Shown one piece after another: positions 43,168-50,233 of a stretch of DNA of 64,000 nt (the stretch's first letter is position 1; the number at the start of each line of letters is the position of its first letter). The DNA comes from Ferrimicrobium acidiphilum DSM 19497 (GTDB taxonomy: Bacteria > Actinomycetota > Acidimicrobiia > Acidimicrobiales > Acidimicrobiaceae): NCBI RefSeq assembly GCF_000949255.1, contig NZ_JXUW01000002.1, forward strand, positions 62,001 to 126,000, read 5' to 3'. Position numbers and translations under genes: made by a program. The notes beneath the pieces are model-generated. The model saw nothing but the letters and a program-made list of their open reading frames with translations, was not told the origin of the DNA and did no database searches.

Positions 43168-44418
43168 CTATTCGCTAGTATCGGTTGGAGGTGTCCTCGG
43201 CAATTGGCGAACCGAGGGTACCAAAAGGACTATGAAGGCGGAGATTAGCAGGTATCCTGCGCCGATAAGAAAGACACCTTCGACGGAGACAAGACGAGAC
43301 AGCGGCACCGCCAACGCTAGGCCGATGGGGAGGAACCCCACCGAGGCCAGGAAATCAAAGCTAGCAACCTTGGATATGACGTTAGAGGGTACGTGCGTCT
43401 GAAAGCTATATGACCAGAGGGCACCAAAGAATTCGAGACCAGCACCACCTAAGATAGCAGCTGTGCTGGTCAGCCAGATGTTGGCATGGAACGCCAGCAG
43501 AACCATCACCGGCATCAACGCGACCATCGCTATAGTCCCCGTTCTCACTGGGAATCTTGGGTGGTACTTAAAGGCAATGACTCCGCCAGCCACCCCTCCT
43601 ATGCCCACTCCAGCCCAGATTAATGCCCAGCTTGTCGCGCCATGATAGTAGTGTTCCGCCAAGACTGGTCCAAGAACCATGAGTGGCGCCCAGATCACTA
43701 CGTGCCAAATGGCGAACTGTAAATCTATTGTCCATATCCAGGTTCGCGACCGAAAGGCTCCCCAACCGCTGCGTAGCTCACTTAACAGTGATGTTGTCAG
43801 CACTTTGGCGTTAGAGCCTGAGGGCATTTTCATGAAGATCACGCCTCCTACCAGTGGGAAGAGGCCGGCGACGGCGAGTGCCCAGGGAGCTGAGATGGTT
43901 GCGACCAAGAGTGCTGCAAGGAAAGGGCCTGCGATACTCCCGAGATTCCGATAGACACTACGCACAGCGCTTGCTTGCTGTCGTTTGTCGGGTGGGATCA
44001 CCTGTTGTGCCCATCCCTCAAAGGCCGGGACGAATAGCGCGTCGGCAAATCCAATGAGTACAGCTGCGAGAGCGTAATAGAGGAGCTGCTTGATAGCGAA
44101 CACTGCGAGGATACCAGAGGCGAGCATGCTAACTCCAAAGAGGCCATCGGAGGCCACTAGGAGCCACTTACGTGGAACTCGATCAGCAAGGACGCCAGCA
44201 AATAGGATCGCCAGCACCATAGTAAGTGTCTCAGCGCCGAGGATCAAGCCGAGGTCTGTTGCTGAGTGAAGGAGTTCGAGGATGGTGAAACTAAGTGCGA
44301 CAGGGAGCATGCCGTTGGCGAGCGACACGAAGCTACGAGCGATCGTGAGCCGTTGAATTACCGGATCTCGCAGAATCTCCCGTGTTGTGGAGCGTGTGGT
44401 GTGGTTGGCCTCAGACAT
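43168..44418 (-). CDS. MFS transporter (EntS/MFS_3-like)
   Basis: A 416-residue protein with about 12 membrane segments. The loop between helices 2 and 3 has the MFS signature GVLADRVPRKWLLVASD, and RSVYRNLGSIAGPFLAALL is typical of the MFS_3/enterobactin-exporter-like group. The substrate is unknown; export of a small molecule is likely for this group. It converges with pilC. No partner gene on its strand. Confidence 0.85.
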   Translation of the reverse strand: MSEANHTTRSTTREILRDPVIQRLTIARSFVSLANGMLPVALSFTILELLHSATDLGLILGAETLTMVLAILFAGVLADRVPRKWLLVASDGLFGVSMLASGILAVFAIKQLLYYALAAVLIGFADALFVPAFEGWAQQVIPPDKRQQASAVRSVYRNLGSIAGPFLAALLVATISAPWALAVAGLFPLVGGVIFMKMPSGSNAKVLTTSLLSELRSGWGAFRSRTWIWTIDLQFAIWHVVIWAPLMVLGPVLAEHYYHGATSWALIWAGVGIGGVAGGVIAFKYHPRFPVRTGTIAMVALMPVMVLLAFHANIWLTSTAAILGGAGLEFFGALWSYSFQTHVPSNVISKVASFDFLASVGFLPIGLALAVPLSRLVSVEGVFLIGAGYLLISAFIVLLVPSVRQLPRTPPTDTSE

Positions 44419-44531
44419 AGCCTTGCAAGTCTAGCCGCCAGCCTGTCCGATCAAGGGTCCCACACCCCAGATCTGCGACACTTCAGCCAACTCACCAGTT
44501 GAGTCACCTTGGCGTCGAGCATTCTCCGCGG

Positions 44532-44563
44532 TTGACAATCGCAAAGTCGGTCGCTGCTAGACT
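44532..44563 (+). promoter_or_regulatory. Candidate promoter of the MBL/rhodanese gene
   Basis: A perfect TTGACA (44532-44537) is followed after 19-20 bases by CTAGAC/TAGACT (44557-44563). The spacing is long, but TAGACT is the -10 type seen elsewhere in the window. The gene's ATG is 54 bases downstream. Confidence 0.4.
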
Positions 44564-44617
44564 TTCGGATACCGGCTAGGGTATCTATACGGTTGTGTCG
44601 AAGAGGAAGAGGTTTGC

Positions 44618-45958
44618 ATGGATATTGTTGTCGTGGCCACACCGGAGCTTGGCGATAGGTCTTATGTTGTTGCTGAAGGGACCGTTGCGTTTGTCGTGGA
44701 CCCGCAGCGTGATATCGATCGAATCATCCAGATCTGCGCCGAGCATGGACTGATTGTCGCTGCAGTGGGCGACACGCATATTCACAATGACTATGTGAGC
44801 GGAGGATTGGCACTCTCCAGTGAGCTCGGCGTACCATACCTTGTCCACGCGGACGATCAGGTGGCTTTTGAGCGTGTGGCGGTACGGGACGGCGATGTCT
44901 TTGAATTTGGCCCCCTGAACGTCGAAGTCCTCCATACCCCTGGCCATACACCGAACCACATTTCGTTTCGGGTAACTTCGGTGAGTGACCCGACTGGAGT
45001 GGTTATGAGTGGGGGGTCGATGCTATATGGCAGCGTAGGTCGTACCGATCTGATCTCTGAAGAGATGACCGAGCCGCTATCACGAGCTCAGTATCGATCT
45101 GCACATCGGATAGCCGATTCGTTGCCGAGCGAGACGGAGCTGATGCCGACCCATGGTTTTGGATCATTTTGTTCTGCGGTATCGGTGCAGGAGGTCTCTG
45201 ACGGCACCGTTGGTGGAGAGCGTCGTGTCAACATTGTGTTCAAGTACCCAGACGAGGACGAGTTCGTAGCGATGCTGATGGCTAGTTACGATCCATATCC
45301 TGCCTACTATCGACATATGGGACCGGCCAACCGTGCAGGTGCGTCTGCACTTAGACCCATGGCGCCTCGACGACTGAGCGGTCCTGAGGCCGCCGAACTC
45401 TGCGGTGCCGGTGCCATAGCTATCGACATTCGTTCACGTCATGAGCACTACGCGAGTCACCCTCGGGGTTCGTATCTAATGGAGTATGGGAGTTCGTTCT
45501 CGACTTACCTAGGCTGGATGTTCCCGAGTGATTCGGCATTCATACTAGTTACCGATAGCTCATCTGATCCGGTTGCTGCGGTTAGGTCTTTAGGGTTTAT
45601 CGGTATCGAGGAGATAGTCGGTCAGGTTGAGGCGGCGGAGCTGAGTTTGGTGCTCGGAGAGGGTTCGATCACGGCGATAGATTTTGCTGAGTACTTTGAC
45701 CACCTACGTACTACACCACATCAGTTGCTCGATGTACGTAACCCTTCTGAGCACCGGCAAAACCGGCTTCCTGGAGCGATACAGATTCCAATTTATGAGG
45801 TTGCGAATCGGATCGACGAACTCGATCCTTCCATCCCTGTGGTTGTCCATTGTGCGGCTGGATTCCGAGCCTCTGCTGCAGGTTCGTTGTTGACCCAGCG
45901 TGGATTCAATGTAGTAGTCATCAACGATGATCTAGCTAATGGCCTGGCGCGTCTCTAG
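44618..45958 (+). CDS. Metallo-beta-lactamase / double rhodanese protein (persulfide dioxygenase-like)
   Basis: A 446-residue protein in three parts. The MBL-fold domain (residues 1-230) has THIHNDYVSGG (His54, His56, Asp58) and HTPGHTPNHISF; Tyr59 replaces the usual second metal histidine, as in the ETHE1/mono-iron persulfide dioxygenase type. Two rhodanese domains follow. The first has no cysteine in its loop (ILVTDSSSDP) and is probably structural. The second has HCAAGFRAS with the sulfur-carrying Cys. Likely role: oxidation or transfer of persulfide sulfur in the cytoplasm. The molybdo-enzyme operon 4 kb away may also act on sulfur. Confidence 0.88.
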   Translation: MDIVVVATPELGDRSYVVAEGTVAFVVDPQRDIDRIIQICAEHGLIVAAVGDTHIHNDYVSGGLALSSELGVPYLVHADDQVAFERVAVRDGDVFEFGPLNVEVLHTPGHTPNHISFRVTSVSDPTGVVMSGGSMLYGSVGRTDLISEEMTEPLSRAQYRSAHRIADSLPSETELMPTHGFGSFCSAVSVQEVSDGTVGGERRVNIVFKYPDEDEFVAMLMASYDPYPAYYRHMGPANRAGASALRPMAPRRLSGPEAAELCGAGAIAIDIRSRHEHYASHPRGSYLMEYGSSFSTYLGWMFPSDSAFILVTDSSSDPVAAVRSLGFIGIEEIVGQVEAAELSLVLGEGSITAIDFAEYFDHLRTTPHQLLDVRNPSEHRQNRLPGAIQIPIYEVANRIDELDPSIPVVVHCAAGFRASAAGSLLTQRGFNVVVINDDLANGLARL

Positions 45959-46024
45959 TTAGCTTAAAACTACCGATCTCGTCTAGATGGTCTGAACCTC
46001 GTGTAGATCAGAGTACAACTCTGC

Positions 46025-46292
46025 CCAAGGGGCCGATTGCATATAGTTCGCAGATCGTCTGGTTGCGCCTGCTGGCACCGGGGTCGGCAAATACCTAGCT
46101 TGCAAGGTGGCGACTGCTGACCTTCGGATGTGCTATTTGAAGTATCATCGACCTGTTCCAGTTGGGACAGATCGGTCGATTGTTGCCAATCTGTGGAGGT
46201 TCTCAGCCAAAGGTCACAGTGAAGTGGAGTCTGGCGTTCTTTCTAATGGCGACCTTCTTTGCTCCTTGAGCGGTCCTGCGCCAAAGTCTTGA
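46025..46292 (+). pseudogene. Remnant of a hotdog-fold (PaaI-like) thioesterase
   Basis: The frame ending at 46292 reads KVATADLRMCYLKYHRPVPV and VESGVLSNGDLLCSLSG, the strand pattern of the second half of a PaaI/4HBT thioesterase. In-frame codons continue upstream (RLVAPAGTGVGKYLACK) until a break near 46050. Another frame then gives GPIAYSS, which fits the conserved GGxIA helix start. The N-terminal half is missing. Together with plain sequence at 45959-46024 and 46293-46426, this fills the gap after the rhodanese gene. Confidence 0.5.
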
Positions 46293-46426
46293 CCTACTCA
46301 CGGCTACAAGCCAGGAGGATGACTACCCCTGACAGCCCCGCCGCCAGCACTAGCATTTCCACGGTGTCTGCAACGTCATAGGAAGTCTTGAGGTTGAATT
46401 GGCGGCTGCGAGCTAGGGTCATAGCG

Positions 46427-47323
46427 GTGAACTCTGTGGAATCCATCGATCGTGTCTTCTTCGTCGATTTTGTTAACGTCTATGTCTTTAGCTCAACCGG
46501 AGGTGCTTCGAGCCAGTTGCGGCCAAATACTCCAGACGACTGGGAGCGGCTACGAGCAGCCAACCCGCGATCGTTGCTGGTGTCTGTAGTCGGTCATCCT
46601 TTGGATAGGGCTGCGGGCGTTGGGGAGGATGTAAGGTCGACTCTTGGACTCGGAGATTGCGACGTAGAGCCGATCGGGCCTGGCGTGCTTTGCCTCCGGC
46701 CAGATGACCTAGCGATCTACGCCGTAGACCTCCTAGACCCACTTGGACTTCGTTACCCTGATAATGTGCCTGTGGTGGTAGGTGAGAGATCTATTGCGAT
46801 GAAAGAGACAAGTGTGATGGAGTCGTCTAGCTCGGCGCGGAGTGTATGGACTGGAACGGCGAATATACAGCCGATACTGGCAATCTTGGGTCATGACTGT
46901 GCGGCGATTCGGGGTGCGTCGATGGTTGCTCTCGATGGTTGCCTCAGTGCGGTGTGGGGGGAGGAGCGCGTGGTGGTGGGGGTATCGGCGAGCACTACGG
47001 TAGAGGTAGTACTTGCTGCTGCCATCTTCGATTGCGCTGCTGCCATCTTCAAAAGAGGTCGATCAACTGAATACGTCGTCAGCGGCTGGACGAGAGAGAT
47101 CTCTGCAATCGCGAGGGATCTAGCTGTGTTGAGTGGTAATCCAGTGCGGCTAGTGGATCCATTAGCAGCCCTGCAATACCACGGCATTCTATCGGAATCG
47201 CAATGGCCGATAGGGTGCGCTGACGCGGTTATTCAACCAAACGGGTCACAGCGCCTTTTGCGCAGAGGTTTTGACGATTGGGAGCGCCTAGGAAGCCGTA
47301 TTCGAGAGCTAGCGAGCTCCTAA
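46427..47323 (+). CDS. Protein of unknown function, faintly sugar-kinase-like
   Basis: About 298 residues from GTG 46427 (AGGG 8 bases ahead); TTG 46388 would add 13. No clear family. Features seen: a short Asp-containing N-terminal strand (FFVDFVNVYVFS), DDWERLR, an Ala-rich helix in the middle (VVLAAAIFDCAAAIFKRG), then VVSGWTREISAIARDLAVLS and NPVRLVDPLAALQY. The last part resembles the C-terminal glycine-loop and helix of FGGY sugar kinases, but the usual glycines are reduced. It could be a diverged ASKHA-fold protein. Stands alone; next gene is on the other strand. Confidence 0.5.
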   Translation: MNSVESIDRVFFVDFVNVYVFSSTGGASSQLRPNTPDDWERLRAANPRSLLVSVVGHPLDRAAGVGEDVRSTLGLGDCDVEPIGPGVLCLRPDDLAIYAVDLLDPLGLRYPDNVPVVVGERSIAMKETSVMESSSSARSVWTGTANIQPILAILGHDCAAIRGASMVALDGCLSAVWGEERVVVGVSASTTVEVVLAAAIFDCAAAIFKRGRSTEYVVSGWTREISAIARDLAVLSGNPVRLVDPLAALQYHGILSESQWPIGCADAVIQPNGSQRLLRRGFDDWERLGSRIRELASS

Positions 47324-47484
47324 TTCCAAGTGAATAATTACTCCTCTAGAATGTGTCCGCGGCTACCAGATGATGTCGAAGGGCTGGTGGGCGTCCGGGA
47401 ATCTAGAATGAGGGCTCTCCTTGATTCGCGGACGTGATCTCGGATCCTCTCAGCACCGGCGTGCGATTACTAGAACTCGTCTAC

Positions 47485-47997
47485 CTAGTGAACCGAATCG
47501 GTTGCAGGAGCACTACGGAACAGCCACTTGTGCATGAAGGCGAACTTACCAAACCACAGAATAACAAACGAAAGCAGATAGGATCCCTGCACAACGATAT
47601 CGACGGCTAGCCGCGACGAACCCAAAAAGCCTGCATGAGAATGCGAGAAATCAACAAACCAGGTCGAGAAGACCAGGCTTATCAGTGCCATCACGACGTA
47701 GGGAACCACCTCGCGCCTGAATGATGACGGACTTGTTTTACCCCATGCCCAGTAGCGATTTATGAAATACGAGGGAACTGCTCCGACAAGGGTGGCAGTA
47801 ATAGCTGAATCGCGTGCATTCTCAAGCCGAAACACGGAAAAGACCAGAAAGAGCACCAACTGTGAGAAGATGGCTGTTATGAGAGAGCCGGTGGCATAGC
47901 GCCAAAAACGCGACCAGAGCGCTCGAATCCTCTGGTATTGCTCTTCACTGATAATCAGCGTTGCAAGTCTTTGAACAACTAACTCAATCGGTTCCAC
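47485..47997 (-). CDS. GtrA-like membrane protein
   Basis: A 170-residue protein with four membrane segments and the GtrA signature: RFWRYATGSLITAIFSQLVL in the first helix and VPSYFINRYWAWGK between helices 2 and 3. GtrA proteins are thought to flip or handle polyprenyl-phosphate-linked sugars for envelope glycans. The dolichol-phosphate-mannose-synthase-like gene at 57578-58381 could make such a lipid-linked sugar, but the two are 10 kb apart. The gap to 48327 (330 bases) holds its promoter region, a small TACGTGATT direct repeat (48159 and 48172) and the repeats described at 48297. Confidence 0.85.
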   Translation of the reverse strand: MEPIELVVQRLATLIISEEQYQRIRALWSRFWRYATGSLITAIFSQLVLFLVFSVFRLENARDSAITATLVGAVPSYFINRYWAWGKTSPSSFRREVVPYVVMALISLVFSTWFVDFSHSHAGFLGSSRLAVDIVVQGSYLLSFVILWFGKFAFMHKWLFRSAPATDSVH

Positions 47998-48296
47998 TTG
48001 GGTTCAGTATAGCAGCCTTGGCGACGGCCCTCCAACTTAATGCCGCAGCACATGGTATTGATTACCTGCTCAAATGTTACCATTCGGTTAGGTGTCCCAG
48101 GCGTGTTGCTCATGAGTGCTGGCTAGTGCCACTAGACTCTCAGATACTGTTAAGCAGATACGTGATTTAGGTACGTGATTAGAACGTTCACCTATTCAGC
48201 GGGTAGATAACCAGAGCTGCTCTACTAGGGCAAGGGCTATTGATCTGATCGTTGGTGATGGACTCGCTTGCACGCAGTTGTCGAGACGGCTACCTC

Positions 48297-48329
48297 GATT
48301 GGTTAGGTAGCTATCAGGATTGGTTAGGT
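48297..48329 (+). promoter_or_regulatory. Two perfect 12-base direct repeats at the epimerase start
   Basis: GATTGGTTAGGT occurs at 48297-48308 and again at 48318-48329, 21 bases apart (two helical turns). The second copy runs into the GTG at 48328. Such phased repeats are typical of regulator binding sites. Confidence 0.45.
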
Positions 48330-49287
48330 GCGGAAATTGGAAGATGGTACTTTGGAGCAGGGTAGTGCGGTTCGTCATGCAATAGTGACAGGGGGATCCG
48401 GTTTTATTGGGACCCATCTCGTTAAGAGATTGAAATCAGAGGGTGCCAGTGTCACCGTAGTGGACAGGAACCAGCCGCGTATCGGTGGCGTCGATTGTTT
48501 TGTGCAAGGAGCTATCGAGGATCCATCAACTTGGGAGAGGCTAGCTCGTGAGATTCCTGATGCTGCAGATACACTCGTGCATCTGGCCGCACGCACGTCG
48601 GTGCTCGAGTCGATCAAGGATCCAGTTGACGTTTTTAACTCCAACCTCGTGGGTTTTCATAACGCGCTCGAGTTCTGTCGACTCAATGGGATCGGCAGGG
48701 TAGTTCTCGCCTCCACAAATGCGGTGGTTGGCGCTAGTCAGGCCGAGATGATCACCGAGCTGTCTCCATTGGCACCTCTTACCCCTTACGGGGCCAGCAA
48801 GGCGGCTGATGAAATGTTGGGATCGGCCTACACCGAGTGTTACGGCGTGCGCGTAGCGGCGGTTCGTTTGACCAACGTATACGGGCCAAACATGTGGCGG
48901 AAAGATAGTATCGTACCCCGAATCTTCCGTTACGCCCAGGGGATGGGAGATTTTACCGTCTACGGTGATGGCCAGCAGTTTAGGGATTTTGTCAATGTTC
49001 AAGACGTGGTTGCCGCCTTTTTGACCCTTGCAGAGGGCCAGTTTGCTGGGCCAGTATCATTCGGTTCTGGTGAGAGTGTCTCGGTGAACGAACTGGTCAG
49101 GCTTGTGAGTGAGGTAGTGGGCAAGGAGTTGCGCCCAGGTAGCGTGCCCGCGAAGGCAGGCGAGATGCCTGGTGTTCGGATCTCGCTCGACCGCGCTCGT
49201 GGTGTCGGGCTCAAGGCCGATGTCGATCTGGCAAACGGTCTCCGGCAGGCTTGGACCGACTTTCTTGCCAACGGAGCCGCGCGCTAA
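48328..49287 (+). CDS. NAD-dependent epimerase/dehydratase (UDP-glucose 4-epimerase-like)
   Basis: A 319-residue extended short-chain dehydrogenase. The Rossmann loop VTGGSGFIGTHL lies about residues 20-31, a Ser of VVLASTNAVVG and the YxxxK pair of TPYGASKAADE form the active site, and VRLTNVYGP and DFVNVQDVVAAF are sugar-nucleotide epimerase landmarks. Probably acts on a nucleotide sugar for envelope glycans. The start is uncertain: GTG 48328 overlaps a repeat, and TTG 48352 is the next plausible choice. Convergent with the TorD-like gene. Confidence 0.87.
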   Translation: MRKLEDGTLEQGSAVRHAIVTGGSGFIGTHLVKRLKSEGASVTVVDRNQPRIGGVDCFVQGAIEDPSTWERLAREIPDAADTLVHLAARTSVLESIKDPVDVFNSNLVGFHNALEFCRLNGIGRVVLASTNAVVGASQAEMITELSPLAPLTPYGASKAADEMLGSAYTECYGVRVAAVRLTNVYGPNMWRKDSIVPRIFRYAQGMGDFTVYGDGQQFRDFVNVQDVVAAFLTLAEGQFAGPVSFGSGESVSVNELVRLVSEVVGKELRPGSVPAKAGEMPGVRISLDRARGVGLKADVDLANGLRQAWTDFLANGAAR

Positions 49288-49384
49288 CTCATCTACGATA
49301 GCTGCAGTTGCTTCCATCTGGTAGAACCCCCTCCACTGCTAAGTGAAACGGTTCCTTCTTAGTGGGCTTCGATACTCTTGGAGT

Positions 49385-50224
49385 TCAGCGCAGAAGGTCT
49401 GCCCACTCAGAACTACTTAGCAACTCGGTGACCGAAGATTGTGTGGCTGCGAGCCGTCCATGCCACCAGCGGGCTATCGGTGAGTCGACGTCGCGGTACC
49501 AGGCTAATTGAGTGGCTATCGTCCCGAGTATCGCCCCCAGTGTCTCGTTGGGGGAGGTGTCAAGTAACGATTCGAAACTAAATCGCCGACCACCTGGTCG
49601 CATTCCAAGTCCATGACGGTGTGTAATCCTGATGAGTTCGGACCTAGGGAGTATCAACCCAGAGGCGACTGGAGAGAGTAGGGAGTCAAGTACAGACTCT
49701 CTATCTTTGATTATGAGCTGCTCCGGGGCGCTGCGCAACAGGTAGGGAAGCGATAGAGCCGATGGCATCGTTGCACTCCAGTCCTGGTAGACCTCATCGA
49801 GGAGCGAACCGATTCTTGTCAGACCATGGGGTGCATAGGATGAGACAGCACGCGCGTAGTTGTAGAGCCACGGACTTAGTGCCTCGTAGAAGATGACATG
49901 AGCGCGATCTTCGCTCCTTTGACGCAGCAGTAGGGCCAGTAATCGCAGCAGCAGTGCGAGTGAGTCAGGCTGTGAGGGCTGTAACTCCGGACGTAGGTAG
50001 ACCGAAAGCATACCTCGTAGATAACCAACAGGTTCGCCACCAAGGATCGGGCCGATGGTTAGGTAGTAACTCGCAAATGGCGGCAGATCAAAGTCAAATA
50101 GCTCTGTAAAACCGTCCCTTGTCCACTCGAGTCCTAATACCTCCTGGATGGCTGGATGTGGATCTGGATTCTCGATGACCTCAGCCAATGCATCGAGGAG
50201 TTCTGCGTTACTCTCTTGTTGCAC
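49385..50224 (-). CDS. TorD-family molybdoenzyme chaperone
   Basis: A 279-residue, mostly helical protein resembling TorD/DmsD/NarJ chaperones, which hold the apo catalytic subunit until molybdenum cofactor is inserted. Family hints are the FxxYYLTIGPILGGEP and YLRGMLSVYLRP region and the Leu-rich helices at 120-145. The C-terminal 100 residues are an extension beyond usual TorD length. It follows the catalytic gene by 9 bases, which supports the role. Assignment rests on fold pattern and context. Confidence 0.72.
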   Translation of the reverse strand: MQQESNAELLDALAEVIENPDPHPAIQEVLGLEWTRDGFTELFDFDLPPFASYYLTIGPILGGEPVGYLRGMLSVYLRPELQPSQPDSLALLLRLLALLLRQRSEDRAHVIFYEALSPWLYNYARAVSSYAPHGLTRIGSLLDEVYQDWSATMPSALSLPYLLRSAPEQLIIKDRESVLDSLLSPVASGLILPRSELIRITHRHGLGMRPGGRRFSFESLLDTSPNETLGAILGTIATQLAWYRDVDSPIARWWHGRLAATQSSVTELLSSSEWADLLR

Positions 50225-50233
50225 AGCACGGTC

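Noticed and set aside
44618-45958. Loss of a metal-binding His in the MBL domain (THIHNDY) as a sign of inactivity
   Set aside because: This HxHxDY form is usual for the persulfide-dioxygenase-like MBL/rhodanese proteins, which bind one iron, so it is not evidence of decay.
49331-49366. Imperfect hairpin between the convergent epimerase and TorD-like genes as a bidirectional terminator
   Set aside because: The stem (CCACT...AAG with CTTAGTGG) needs a 3-base bulge and has no T-run. It is too weak to annotate.
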